Shown here in pieces: positions 26,400 through 35,761 of a stretch of DNA of 64,000 nt. The DNA is from Nocardia rhamnosiphila NBRC 108938 (GTDB lineage: Bacteria; Actinomycetota; Actinomycetes; Mycobacteriales; Mycobacteriaceae). Under the pieces are notes generated by a model that was given only the letters and a program-made list of their open reading frames with translations, was not told the origin of the DNA and ran no database searches. The position numbers were made by a program, and so were the translations under genes. The DNA is taken from contig NZ_JOAJ01000001.1 of the NCBI RefSeq assembly GCF_000720425.1, positions 62,001 through 126,000 of the forward strand, given 5' to 3'. Within the stretch, counting starts at the first letter, position 1. Each line of letters opens with the position of its first letter.

Positions 26400-26762
26400 A
26401 AGCTGGGCAGAGTCGAGCACCACCAGCTCGCCGGTGTACTCGCCGACGGCCGGCTGCGCGATTTCGAACAGCTGCGCGGTGACGACTTCGCGACCTGGTG
26501 TCGCGGCGAGGCGACCCGCTGGGGCGGGGACACTGTGATGCCCTACGGGGCCGATATCGCGGTCGAGATAGCCGGCGTCGCTGTCATACCCGGCGACCTG
26601 GTGTATGCCGACGCGGCCGGAGCGGTGGCCATACCCGCCGACAGTCTGAGCCGCGTGCTCGACGAAGCGGAGGCGGTCGAGCGTGAAGACGCCGAAGCCG
26701 CCCTGCAGATCCAGGATGAGCGCGGGGCGGATGAGCGCGGCAAAAATGAGACCCACACTTGA
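26400..26762 (+). pseudogene. RraA / HMG-aldolase family remnant, C-terminal half only
   Basis: In one frame the sequence reads LAGVLADGRLRDFEQL, ATWCRGEATRWGGD, then IAGVAVIPGDLVYADAAGAVAIP, the conserved C-terminal half of the RraA-like / 4-hydroxy-4-methyl-2-oxoglutarate aldolase family. The N-terminal half with the substrate loop is missing. The only ATG in the fragment (26535) falls inside the domain, and the ATG at 26337 leads into another frame. It is most likely a deleted gene. Confidence 0.65.
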
Positions 26763-26838
26763 TCGCGGCTCCCGGCCCCGGCCGGTCTCGTCCTCGGCGG
26801 TTCCGATGCCGGGGGTGGAGTGGGGCAGACTGCACGCC

Positions 26839-27306
26839 ATGAAATACAGCGCCGGAGTTCTGCTGTTTCGTCGTGAGCCGGAGGTTCACGTGCTGCTGGG
26901 GCATATGGGTGGGCCGCTGTGGGCGCGTAAGGATTCGGGGGCGTGGTCGATCCCCAAGGGCGAGTACGAGCCGGAGACCGAGGAGGCCCGCGCCGCCGCC
27001 GGCCGCGAATTCGACGAGGAATTGGGAGTGCCGGTGCCCGTCGGGGAGTGGATCGCGCTGGGAGAAGTGCACTACGGCAGCGGGCGGAGCAAGAAGCAGG
27101 TCACGGTGTGGGCGGTGGAGGGCGAGCTCGATCCGGCGCGGGTGGTACCGGGGACATTCGAGATGGAATGGCCGCCGCGGTCGGGCGAGTACCGCGCTTT
27201 CCCCGAGGTCGATCGGGTCGAATGGTTCGATCTGACCACCGCGCACGACAAGCTGACCACCGGCCAGCGGCCATTGCTGACCCGACTCGCCGACCGACTT
27301 CGCTGA
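26839..27306 (+). CDS. NUDIX hydrolase
   Basis: 155 residues. YSAGVLLFRREPEVHVLLGHMGG and a Nudix box in the form GEYEPETEEA...GREFDEELGV: the REUxEE core is intact, with one extra residue after the first Gly. WSIPKGEYEPE precedes the box and DRVEWFDL follows. Family members hydrolyse nucleoside diphosphates linked to another moiety, often diadenosine polyphosphates in this sub-branch. No ribosome site is evident at the ATG. Confidence 0.85.
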   Translation: MKYSAGVLLFRREPEVHVLLGHMGGPLWARKDSGAWSIPKGEYEPETEEARAAAGREFDEELGVPVPVGEWIALGEVHYGSGRSKKQVTVWAVEGELDPARVVPGTFEMEWPPRSGEYRAFPEVDRVEWFDLTTAHDKLTTGQRPLLTRLADRLR

Positions 27307-27379
27307 CAATCGTCGGCCCGGCAGTGCATAGTGCGGTACGGCTCGGTCCGTCCGGGTCTTGTTGTAGCCGGCTATCGAT

Positions 27380-28201
27380 TCAGGCGACCACGGCGAGCAG
27401 TGTCGTCGCCGACTCTGTCAGTCCCGGGTCACCACGCAGTTCAGAGCGTTGACGCGCCTCCGCAACGGTGATCCCACGACTGGCCAGCCGCCAGACCGTG
27501 TCCTGGTCCATGCATACGACCGCGGCCGGCTCCTCGGCCCGAGCCGCCGTCAGATCCCATCCCTTACCGTCGGACACCACCGACCAGCAACCCCCCGCCG
27601 GACCGGTGATCTCGAACCGCACCGCCGTCCCACCGGGCCGGACCCGATCACGGAGCGCCCACGGCGCCGCGTGCAGAAAAGTCACGAGCACCGGGCGCAC
27701 CAGTGCGACATCGTCGGCGCCACAACGGGCCACCGCATCGCGGATCTGCTGCTGATGCACCCAGAACTCGGTGTACTCACGGGCGATGTCGAGCCATACC
27801 GGACTGGTACCGGGCCCCGCCCACGACACGTTCAGCCGTGCCGGTCCGGCGAGATCCGCTGTCGCCGCCCAGACGCGATCCAGCTCAGGACCCAGGTGGG
27901 CGAGCAGCTCGGTGAGCACCTGAGGGCTGCACTGACGCATCGCACGAACGAACTCCCCGTTCACGCGCGCCAAGTACGCCGGCAGGGTCTCGTCGTCGGC
28001 GAACACGGCCCCGCCGTGCTCGTCCCGGCTGCCCGAGATCCGCCGCAGATAGTCGTTGAGGATGTGCGCGGCCACATCGGCCACACTCCAGCCAGGACAC
28101 ACCGTCGGCTTCTCCCAGTCGGCCGGGTCCAGCGACCGGAGCAGCTCGAGCAGCGCCTGCCTTTCACGCCGGAACAGCGGCCGGGTATCGAGGGGAATCA
28201 T
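27380..28201 (-). CDS. Maleylpyruvate isomerase family (mycothiol-dependent, DinB-fold) protein
   Basis: 273 residues. The N-terminus LFRRERQALLELL, PTVCPGWSVADVAAHILNDYL with the helix-bundle metal-site His, and REYTEFWVHQQQIRDAV with a second His pair are typical of the TIGR03083 group. The C-terminal part (AVRFEITGPAGGCWSVV) is the MDMPI C-terminal alpha/beta domain. Relatives use mycothiol in isomerase or transferase reactions, but most substrates are unknown. The start is chosen at 28201 because the upstream nine residues look random. Confidence 0.82.
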   Translation of the reverse strand: MIPLDTRPLFRRERQALLELLRSLDPADWEKPTVCPGWSVADVAAHILNDYLRRISGSRDEHGGAVFADDETLPAYLARVNGEFVRAMRQCSPQVLTELLAHLGPELDRVWAATADLAGPARLNVSWAGPGTSPVWLDIAREYTEFWVHQQQIRDAVARCGADDVALVRPVLVTFLHAAPWALRDRVRPGGTAVRFEITGPAGGCWSVVSDGKGWDLTAARAEEPAAVVCMDQDTVWRLASRGITVAEARQRSELRGDPGLTESATTLLAVVA

Positions 28202-28358
28202 GGTTGGGCAGTCAACCCGTCCCGCCACCACCGAGCCACCGATTTTTCAGGCTGTGAGATCAGACCCGGGTACTGCCTGGTGCGGGAATTGCACCCGCCA
28301 TCGTCGCGGAATTCGCGCGGACGCGCGCTCAAAGCGCGCCTGAGCCGTAGAGAATCGC

Positions 28359-28895
28359 TCACGCGGAATGTTGCTCTTGGTATCTGTCGTACGGGATGGA
28401 CGCCGCCAGTACTCGGGCCCGGATGGCAATCGCGTGGCTCACAAGTACTGGATCTTCGGTGACCGATCCGCCGATCCAGTATCCGCGGTCGTCGAAGAGG
28501 CTGAACGACACGATGCGGTTATCGAGTAGCCAGAAATCCTCGATCGCCGCGTCGGACGGGTGGGCGTCCTGCCGGGCGAGGTAGCTCACCTGCTCACCGG
28601 CCGCGGTGTTGTGCCGGGCAAGAGCGAGCAGGTACCGGGTGTAGACGGTGTGCGGCTCGCTGACGACCCGGGCGCGCTGGATGGTTACGCCACGGTCCGT
28701 CATCCGCCGAACCTGGTCGGTCCACGGCCTGAACCATTCGCCGCCGGGGTCGCAGGTCTCGTCTTCGCGCCACCTGCGCAGGGACTCGGACTCGGTTTCG
28801 GCGAGGTAGTCGTCGCCAGTTTCGAGGTGGAACGCAGATGAAACGGCCTCGTTCAGGAGTTCGTCGAACGGATCACCGCCGAGAACCTGGCGCAT
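28359..28895 (-). CDS. DUF6879 family protein
   Basis: 178 residues, ATG behind GAGGTGA. Features are FRPWTDQVRRMTDRGVTIQRARVV, SEPHTVYTRYLLALA, EDFWLLDN and SFSLFDDRGYWIGGSV, typical of this actinobacterial family that often accompanies XRE regulators. Function is unknown. The 154 bases up to the cyclo-ligase stop hold no gene. It could belong with the XRE-TPR / cyclo-ligase pair on the same strand. Confidence 0.78.
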   Translation of the reverse strand: MRQVLGGDPFDELLNEAVSSAFHLETGDDYLAETESESLRRWREDETCDPGGEWFRPWTDQVRRMTDRGVTIQRARVVSEPHTVYTRYLLALARHNTAAGEQVSYLARQDAHPSDAAIEDFWLLDNRIVSFSLFDDRGYWIGGSVTEDPVLVSHAIAIRARVLAASIPYDRYQEQHSA

Positions 28896-29049
28896 CCGAG
28901 GTCACCTCTTCGGTTATCAATACTTCGACCGCGGTCTCGGGAATGCAAATCATCATGCGGTACAACGCTAACGCAGCCTGTCGACCGGCGAAACAAGTCG
29001 GCGGGGACGCAACTCATTCCCGTATCTCTGACTGGCTGATAGGAAGGCG

Positions 29050-29796
29050 TCAACGTTTCGATGGACCTCGTGTGGAATTCGAACGCTGTTTCAGTCTCGC
29101 CTCCAGGACAGGAATCGACGCGATTTGATGCTGCTGCAGCTCATCCCAGACCAAACCGTGGGGACGGCGCGGGGGATGGCATTCTACGACCTCATCGGCC
29201 GTGACAATCAGGTCGACGCTGAAGTCGTGTCCTGTTTCGGGGAGATCCTCGTCGACAACCTGCAGCGGGTGCACTGTAGTAACGATGGTGGTCGTCGGGC
29301 CGATCAAGTTTGCTTCTTGCAGGAGCGCCATCTCGATATCGGAGTAACCCGCACCTTTTCCGAGTCGTACCCCGTGTCGGTTGACCGCGACGCTGCCGCA
29401 GATGATCAAATCGACCGGCTGCATGTCCTCGACACCGATCTTGGTGGCGACCGAGGCGGCTACTGCGCTTGACGCAGCTTCCTCCACAGGCACTGTCAGT
29501 TTTTTCGGGTCCAAGAGGTAAAAGGGCAGCGGCTCAGCCAGTTTCGGGACCGCCATGTAGACGAGTTTGCCCTCGGCGAGGGCTCGAGCCCGGGCGGGGA
29601 GTTGCGCCGTGTCCGGGACCGCCTTCACTACTTGCGCCCCCTTCCACACAGGCAACTCGGCCAAGCGGGCCGCGGCAGCCTCGGCACCGAAAAAGCTCGG
29701 AATGTATCCGCGTACACCCGGCGGTGCCGCCTGCTTCTGCTCCAACAGTGCCCACACACGCTCCCGAATAGCGTGTTTGGCTCCATCGTTGTCCAT
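29050..29796 (-). CDS. 5-formyltetrahydrofolate cyclo-ligase family protein
   Basis: 248 residues from an ATG nine bases after AAAGGA; a TTG at 29805 is closer to that site and less likely. AIRERVWALLEQK, YMAVPKLAEPLPFYLLD and RLGKGAGYSDIEMALL belong to the cyclo-ligase fold. The last motif, with Ser in place of the second Tyr of the classical GGGYYD, matches the MTHFSD-like subgroup. Canonical enzymes convert 5-formyl-THF to methenyl-THF with ATP. It follows the XRE-TPR regulator with only a 13-base gap, so they form one operon. Confidence 0.82.
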   Translation of the reverse strand: MDNDGAKHAIRERVWALLEQKQAAPPGVRGYIPSFFGAEAAAARLAELPVWKGAQVVKAVPDTAQLPARARALAEGKLVYMAVPKLAEPLPFYLLDPKKLTVPVEEAASSAVAASVATKIGVEDMQPVDLIICGSVAVNRHGVRLGKGAGYSDIEMALLQEANLIGPTTTIVTTVHPLQVVDEDLPETGHDFSVDLIVTADEVVECHPPRRPHGLVWDELQQHQIASIPVLEARLKQRSNSTRGPSKR

Positions 29797-29809
29797 ATCG
29801 TTCAATCCT

Positions 29810-30979
29810 TTACGCCGAGACCATCAGCCCGAGTAGGCGATCGCACACTTCCTGTACTTCGGCGACGTTCCGCCATGGACGAAGGCTCTGTGCGGCGCCG
29901 AAAACGACGTTCATGCCGCCACCTCCCCGGGTGGCTTCCACGACGTCTATCGCTCCGTGCAGCGCGGCGGCCGCCTCCTCGAGTTTCTTTTGTCGGATGT
30001 AGGCCGTTGCCAGATTGCCCAAAACGATGGCCTGGGACTTCGACTGATCTCGAAGCTTGTCGGCGGTGGACTCGAGGATCGGCTGGGCGCGTTCGGCGTC
30101 TTCGAGGAACAGGTAGCACGAGCCGGCCAGGCGACCGTGCTGAGTGGGTGAGAACAGGTCCATTGCGGCATCGGTCATGTTGATCTGCTCGAAATGCGTT
30201 TCGGCATCGGCCAGGGATCGCTCACATTCCTGTCGTTGCCCGACCATCGCATAGGCCTCGGCGGCGTGGAGAACGGCCAGTCCGGCCAGTACGTGGCTGG
30301 TTCGGTCGGTGACCTGCGCTGCCCGCAGCGCCAGGTCGAGTCCGGTGAGCGGGTCCTTCTTCTCGCCGTACAGTGCAACGAAGCTCATCCGAAGCAACGC
30401 CAGCCCTTCCGCATCAGGGTCGTGGAGTTGTCGGGCGACGGCGATTGCTTGGTTGAAGTACATGCAAGCGGTGCTGTGGTCGCGGCGTTGGGAAGCGTCC
30501 CAGAGAAGCTGGCCCATGAGCGTCGCCGCTTCTACCTCGATCGCATACAGCTCACGCCGGACACGGCTGGTGGCAGCATTCGCCCGGAGGAACGACGCCT
30601 GGCCCAGACATTGACCGGTGTCTGCCAGCAGCGTGGTCGAGGCAACCTTGTCGTAGCGCTGGTCGAGTGTCTGCACTCGATCGCGCAGACTCGCGGCAGC
30701 ATAGAGATCGACGCCGGCGGGATGTTTCAAGGCGTAATGCAGCGGTCCGTCCACAGGCACATCATCTTCTTCTGATTCCGACAGCAGCTCATCGAGCTCG
30801 TCGACAGATACGTGAAGCACACGGGCGAGTTCAGGGCGTAACCACGGCAGGGGCTCGTTCTCGCCGGCCTCCCAGCGGGCGACAGTAGAACGGTCGACCC
30901 GCAGCTGTTCAGCGAATCGTTCCTGGCTGAAGCCAACGGCTCTGCGCCGCTGCGCGAGGCGCTTTCGTCGTACACCCAT
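29810..30979 (-). CDS. XRE helix-turn-helix regulator with TPR-like domain
   Basis: 389 residues, ATG with AGGGGA nine bases upstream. The HTH is RRRAVGFSQERFAEQLRVDRSTVARWEAGE, residues 11-41. A helical repeat region fills the rest (STACMYFNQAIAVARQLHDPDAEGLALLRM, ERSLADAETHFEQI, LGNLATAYIRQKKLEEAAAAL), arranged like the TPR superhelix of peptide-responsive or starvation regulators. It probably controls itself and the coupled cyclo-ligase. Confidence 0.88.
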   Translation of the reverse strand: MGVRRKRLAQRRRAVGFSQERFAEQLRVDRSTVARWEAGENEPLPWLRPELARVLHVSVDELDELLSESEEDDVPVDGPLHYALKHPAGVDLYAAASLRDRVQTLDQRYDKVASTTLLADTGQCLGQASFLRANAATSRVRRELYAIEVEAATLMGQLLWDASQRRDHSTACMYFNQAIAVARQLHDPDAEGLALLRMSFVALYGEKKDPLTGLDLALRAAQVTDRTSHVLAGLAVLHAAEAYAMVGQRQECERSLADAETHFEQINMTDAAMDLFSPTQHGRLAGSCYLFLEDAERAQPILESTADKLRDQSKSQAIVLGNLATAYIRQKKLEEAAAALHGAIDVVEATRGGGGMNVVFGAAQSLRPWRNVAEVQEVCDRLLGLMVSA

Positions 30980-31200
30980 GCCATGTCCCCTGGTGATCTT
31001 CGAACGATGAATACGCTGGTCAGAACGCTACGTGCGACAACCTCGAGACAGCATTGCAGCGATCTTGCTCTGGTCCGGAACCCCTTACCGCCGGTTGTAT
31101 TGAGGCTACGGCGCTCACCTGCACACCAGCAACGGCGATAGCGACGCCACGTCGATTCAGCTACCCCATTCGACCAGTCGCACTTTGGAGGTCAGGCTTC

Positions 31201-32067
31201 ATGTCCCGAACCATCCGCGTACCTGAGACGGGCACTCGTGCCCCGCTCGGCGTGGATACAACTAAAGCAAGTATTGCCCGGGTCTACGACTACAGCCTGG
31301 GTGGCAAGGACAACTACGACGTCGATCGCGCGGCCTTCGAACAAGTTCTAGCGGTCGCACCCCGACAGCGCGATGTATCACGGATGAACCGGGACTGGCT
31401 GTATCGAGTGGTGCGCTACCTGGCCGGGCAGGCCGGGATCGATCAATTCCTGGATGTCGGCGCCGGGCTTCCCGCGGTGGTCAACACCCATGAGGTCGCT
31501 CAGCTGGGAAATCGGGCGGCTCGGGTGGTCTATGTCGATAACGACCCTCTGTGCGCCGCGCATGGTCGAGCGATATTGGCGCAAAACGCATTTACCCATA
31601 TCGTATGTGGTGACCTGCTGGAAGAGGGCACGCTCCTGCAGAATAGAGAGGTGCTCGGCTATCTCGAGCCGGATCGGCCGGTCGGCCTGATCGTGTGCGG
31701 GTTACTGCACCACCTGGACGACGAGTTCGACCCGGCGGGCGTTATCCGCGAATACATCGAGCGGCTTCCCCGGGGTTCCTACGTGGCGATCAGCCATTTC
31801 TGGGATCCCGCCGAAGAAGACCCGGCGGGTCACGAACTGGCGGTGCGGTTGCAGCGAGTGTTCGTCGAGGGTGGACTGGGCTCGGGCCGGTATCGGACTC
31901 GGGAGCAGATCCGCGCCTATTTCTGTGGGCTGGAATTACTGGAACCGGGGCTCGTGCCTCTGGATGACTGGTGGCCTTTCGGACCGGCGGTGCACACGAG
32001 GCCGCCGGAGGCCCTGATGCTGGGCGGGCTCGGCTACAAACCCAATTCTCCGCTGTCGCTGCGCTAG
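31201..32067 (+). CDS. SAM-dependent methyltransferase, SAV2177 family (DUF574)
   Basis: 288 residues, ATG with GGAGG upstream. ARVYDYSLGGKDNYDVDR, QFLDVGAGLPAVVNTH, VYVDNDPLCAAHGRA, CGLLHHLDDEFDP and a C-terminal LMLGGLGYKP align throughout with the protein at 12122-12997. The first gene of a three-gene run with an FAD monooxygenase and a P450 on the same strand, separated by about 80 and 100 bases. A tailoring role in a small metabolite pathway is possible. Confidence 0.9.
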   Translation: MSRTIRVPETGTRAPLGVDTTKASIARVYDYSLGGKDNYDVDRAAFEQVLAVAPRQRDVSRMNRDWLYRVVRYLAGQAGIDQFLDVGAGLPAVVNTHEVAQLGNRAARVVYVDNDPLCAAHGRAILAQNAFTHIVCGDLLEEGTLLQNREVLGYLEPDRPVGLIVCGLLHHLDDEFDPAGVIREYIERLPRGSYVAISHFWDPAEEDPAGHELAVRLQRVFVEGGLGSGRYRTREQIRAYFCGLELLEPGLVPLDDWWPFGPAVHTRPPEALMLGGLGYKPNSPLSLR

Positions 32068-32148
32068 TCGCCGACAGCATTCCGCATGCGTGTCGCAGGG
32101 GGACACGCGATTCCTTCACCATCTCGATCTATCGGAGGGCGTTCAGCC

Positions 32149-33753
32149 ATGCCTATTTCGCCTGCTTCCCATCTCGGTGTTCTGATCGTCGGCGCCGGGC
32201 CGAGCGGTCTCACCCTCGGTATCGAACTATTGCGCCGCGGCGTGAGTTGCCGTGTCATCGACAAGCTGTCCTCGCCGGCCGCGACATCGCGTTCGTTCAC
32301 TGTCCATGCCCGCACCCTCGAGCTGCTGGAGCTGGCCGGTGTGGTCGAGGAATTCCAGGACCGAGGGTTGCGCGGGGAGTGGATGGACTACCACTTCACC
32401 GGCGCCGAAGAAAAGGTGCGGCTGGATTTCACCGGCCTCGACAGCCACTACCCGTACTACCGGAGCATCAGCCAGCGTGACACCGAGGAAATCCTGCGCC
32501 GACGGTTCACCGGGCTGGGTGGGGTCATCGACTGGCACACCGAACTGCTCTCGGTCACCGTCCACGACGACGGCGAGGTGACAGCGACCCTGCGGGATAC
32601 GGATACCGGCGCCACGGAGACGGTGTGGCCGGATTGGCTCATCGGCTGCGACGGCGTACACAGCACTGTCGCCGCATCGCTGGGTGCCGAGGTCAGCCGA
32701 GCCGAATACGCGGACACGACGATGCGGATGATGGATGTGCCGTTGCGGGGTTGTCCGGTCGAGGTCGGTGGTGTCGATTACCGGATCGCGCTCGACCACA
32801 TGCTGCTGACCACCGCGCTGCCGGGCGGGCTGTGGCGGGTCCTGATCAGCGAGAAAAGCGATGGTCGCGACCCCGACACCTCTGTCGAGGATTTCCGGAA
32901 AGTCCTCGAGGCGCATTTCGCGGGCGCGATCGAGGTAGGGGAGCCGGAGTGGTCGTCGGTGTTCCGGGCGCGGCGGCGGATCACTTCCCGGTATCGCACC
33001 GGCCGGATCCTGGTGTGCGGAGACGCCGGTCATGAGCGTTCCCCGGCGGGTGGGCAGGGCAAGAACACCTCGATGCAGGACGCGTTCAACCTCGGCTGGA
33101 AACTGGCGGCGGTGGTGAAGGGGGAAGCCGCCGAAACCCTGCTCGATACCTATGAGGCGGAGCGGCGACCGATCGCCGAACAGGTGATCGAGGGCACTCA
33201 CGAGCTGCATTCGGTGCTGATGAACCACGGCATTTCGATCACCGAACGCCTGGCCCTGGCCCGCGAGCCCGGGTTCACCGAACGCGCGGTGGCCCGGGTC
33301 TCCGGCATCGCCTACCGCTACGAGAGCGCGGCCGGCACCGCGACATCGCTGCACCGGCCGTTGGACGGTCCGGCCACCGGCGACCGTGCCCCCGACATCG
33401 AGATCAGCCCACGCCTGCGGTTGCATCAGCTGCTACAGCATCCCGGACACACTCTGCTGGTGTTCCACCGCGAACCCTCGGCGGCCGCGGATATCGAGAA
33501 GCTGATAGCCCGCATGCACCACTTGTTCAGGACTCGGATCGAACCGGTTGTCATCACGCCACCCGGCCACCACGCCGCCGCGCCGGACGGTGCCCGCACC
33601 GCTGACAGCTGCCGGGTTCACGCCCTCTACGGCGCACCCGATGGCGACGCCCTGTGCCTGATCCGGCCCGACGGGTACATCAGCCGACGCTGCCGGTTGA
33701 GCGAACAGGACGCTTTGCTTGCCTCGTTATCGAGTGATCTCGGCTTGATCTGA
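32149..33753 (+). CDS. FAD-dependent monooxygenase (PheA/TfdB/UbiH class)
   Basis: 534 residues, ATG behind GGAGGGC. LIVGAGPSGLTLGIEL is the FAD-binding GxGxxG motif, WLIGCDGVHSTV the DG motif, and ILVCGDAGH...GGQGKNTSMQDAFNLGWKL the GD motif, with ERSP where many members have IHPP. The C-terminal 100 residues form a thioredoxin-like tail as in aromatic hydroxylases (HTLLVFHREPSAAAD, YGAPDGDALCLIRPDGYI). It hydroxylates or epoxidises an unknown, probably aromatic, substrate. It lies between the methyltransferase and a P450. Confidence 0.88.
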   Translation: MPISPASHLGVLIVGAGPSGLTLGIELLRRGVSCRVIDKLSSPAATSRSFTVHARTLELLELAGVVEEFQDRGLRGEWMDYHFTGAEEKVRLDFTGLDSHYPYYRSISQRDTEEILRRRFTGLGGVIDWHTELLSVTVHDDGEVTATLRDTDTGATETVWPDWLIGCDGVHSTVAASLGAEVSRAEYADTTMRMMDVPLRGCPVEVGGVDYRIALDHMLLTTALPGGLWRVLISEKSDGRDPDTSVEDFRKVLEAHFAGAIEVGEPEWSSVFRARRRITSRYRTGRILVCGDAGHERSPAGGQGKNTSMQDAFNLGWKLAAVVKGEAAETLLDTYEAERRPIAEQVIEGTHELHSVLMNHGISITERLALAREPGFTERAVARVSGIAYRYESAAGTATSLHRPLDGPATGDRAPDIEISPRLRLHQLLQHPGHTLLVFHREPSAAADIEKLIARMHHLFRTRIEPVVITPPGHHAAAPDGARTADSCRVHALYGAPDGDALCLIRPDGYISRRCRLSEQDALLASLSSDLGLI

Positions 33754-33850
33754 CACACCTCGGCCCCGTGCACAGGTACGCGGGCCGGTCGTCATCGTGC
33801 CCGGGCAGCGGGTCCGCGCCTGGGTGCACTCGTCTCTGGAAGAAACCGCC

Positions 33851-35125
33851 ATGCCTTCATCACCACCTTCGATCTCGTTCCCCGCCACAGAACCGGCAGG
33901 TCGCCGCCCGGTCACCTACACCTCGCCGGCGGACGCCGCCGGACCGCGCGTGCCTCTGTACGCCCCCGAATTCGCCGCCGACCCGCACCACGCGTACCGC
34001 ACCATGCGACAGCGATTCGGTGACCTGGCGCCGGTCGAACTCGCGCCCGGAGTACCGGCCACGCTGGTGCTCGGATTCGAGGCCGCGGTACGCATCCTGC
34101 ACGATTCCGAGCATTTCCCCGCCGACCCCCGCACCTGGCAGGACACCGTGCCCGCCGACTCACCGATATTGCCGATGATGCGCTGGCTCCCGGCCGCGCG
34201 GTACAGCACCGGCGTCGCGCACGACCGCTACCGAAAAGCCTCGAAAAGCAGTATCGACGCCGTCGACGGCCACGAATTGCGGACCGCAGTGGCACGGTCG
34301 GCGACCTCGCTGATCAACGGTTTCTGCCGGTCCGGGACCGTGGACCTGGTCACCGAGTATGCCCGCCCGCTGGTTTTCGCGGTCCTGAACCGGATCATGG
34401 GCTGCTCGCCCGAGGTAGGGGAGCGCGTGACGGCAGGGATGGCTGCCCGCTTCGATACCGTCGGCGCGGCGGAAGGGATGCGGCTGGTACATGCCGCGCT
34501 GAGCGAACTGATCGGGTCCAAGCGTGCCCACCCCGGCGACGACGCCACCTCGCGCCTGCTCACACACCCGCACCGGCTCGAAGACGCCGAAGTCCTCGCG
34601 CAACTGATGAGCTTCTACGGAGCCGGCGGCGAAGCCCAATCCAACCTGATCACCAACACGATCCTGCTCATGCTCACCGACGACCGCTTCGGCGGCGGCC
34701 TGATCAGCGGCAGCCTCTCCACCCGGGACGCACTCGACGACGTACTGTTCGACGACCCGCCGATGGCCAACTTCTGCACCACCTATCCCCGCAACCCCGT
34801 GCTGGTCGCCGACACCTGGCTACCGGCCCACCGGCCGGTGCTGATCAGCCTCGCCGCCGCCAACACCGACCCCGCCGTCTCCGGCCGAGACCGTACCGGA
34901 AACCGCTCCCACCTGGCCTGGAGCGCGGGTCCGCACAGTTGCCCCGCCCGTTCGATCGCCTACCTCATCGTCCAAGACGCGATCGACCATCTCCTGGACG
35001 CACTTCCCGATATGGAACTGGCGTGTCCGGTCACGGAATTGCGGTGGCGTCCCGGACCGTTCCACCGGGCATTGACCGCCCTACCGGTCACCTTCCGGCC
35101 CGCCCCACCGGTGACCCTCCCGTAG
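33851..35125 (+). CDS. Cytochrome P450, CYP157-like, lacking the ExxR motif
   Basis: 424 residues. The heme loop HLAWSAGPHSCPARS places the axial Cys near residue 364, and LRWRPGPFHRALTALPV is the usual CYP157-like tail. The I helix reads FYGAGGEAQSNLI, with Gln where a catalytic Thr is usual. In the K helix, where EExLR is expected, the sequence is DALDDVLFDDPP, so neither Glu nor Arg of ExxR is present. CYP157 enzymes of Streptomyces are the known group with a broken ExxR. Heme binding is likely; the redox partner and substrate are unknown. Confidence 0.85.
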   Translation: MPSSPPSISFPATEPAGRRPVTYTSPADAAGPRVPLYAPEFAADPHHAYRTMRQRFGDLAPVELAPGVPATLVLGFEAAVRILHDSEHFPADPRTWQDTVPADSPILPMMRWLPAARYSTGVAHDRYRKASKSSIDAVDGHELRTAVARSATSLINGFCRSGTVDLVTEYARPLVFAVLNRIMGCSPEVGERVTAGMAARFDTVGAAEGMRLVHAALSELIGSKRAHPGDDATSRLLTHPHRLEDAEVLAQLMSFYGAGGEAQSNLITNTILLMLTDDRFGGGLISGSLSTRDALDDVLFDDPPMANFCTTYPRNPVLVADTWLPAHRPVLISLAAANTDPAVSGRDRTGNRSHLAWSAGPHSCPARSIAYLIVQDAIDHLLDALPDMELACPVTELRWRPGPFHRALTALPVTFRPAPPVTLP

Positions 35126-35299
35126 ACGCCCGGAGATGATCACGAACTCGCTGGCCGCCCATCAACTCATCACCCTGTATCAGATGAAATACCCGCAGCG
35201 GCAGATAAACTCACCTACCGGCCGGACAACGGTGGAGACATCGGAGCCGCCCGCAACGAGGCGGCCGGCGCCGGGCACCGCGCGGCCGCCCCCCCGTGA

Positions 35300-35761
35300 T
35301 CACTCGGTGGACAGCTGTTGCGCCAGTTGCTCCAGGCCACCCCTGATGAGCTGCCCGTACTCGTCGTCGCCGAGCGCGCCGATCGTCTCCCGCGCCCGCT
35401 GGAGATGCTCTCGGGCACGGTCGAGATCGCCCAGCTTGCGGTAGCACTCGCCCACATTGAGGTGCAACGACGGATACAAACCGGACACCGAGAGCGTCAC
35501 CCCGGCCTCCGCCGCCCGCTCGTCGGTGACCAGATCGGCGGCAGCGAGCGCACGCAGATCCCAGGTCAGTTCCTGGCGCACATCGTCCTGCACATCGGCC
35601 ATCGCGTGGGCCAGGACGCATATGTGCAGGGGGTCGCCCTGCTCGCCGCCGATATCGTCCCAGATCTGCGTGAACATCTCGTGCGCGGCCGCGCGCTGCC
35701 CCTGGTGATGGTGCAGCGTCACCGCCTCGCCGATCCGGGTGATCGTCGGGTCAGTGATCAT
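35300..35761 (-). CDS. Small TPR-like protein
   Basis: 153 residues, all helical by composition. The C-terminal pair GLYPSLHLNVGECYRKLGDLDRAREHLQRARE and IRGGLEQLAQQL reads as a TPR-like repeat. Upstream helices include GEAVTLHHHQGQRAAAHEMFTQIWDDI. It is a likely adaptor or stress-response protein, without enzymatic motifs. It is convergent with the P450 gene across about 170 bases in which I see nothing further. Upstream, 35762-35998 also holds no recognisable gene. Confidence 0.65.
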   Translation of the reverse strand: MITDPTITRIGEAVTLHHHQGQRAAAHEMFTQIWDDIGGEQGDPLHICVLAHAMADVQDDVRQELTWDLRALAAADLVTDERAAEAGVTLSVSGLYPSLHLNVGECYRKLGDLDRAREHLQRARETIGALGDDEYGQLIRGGLEQLAQQLSTE

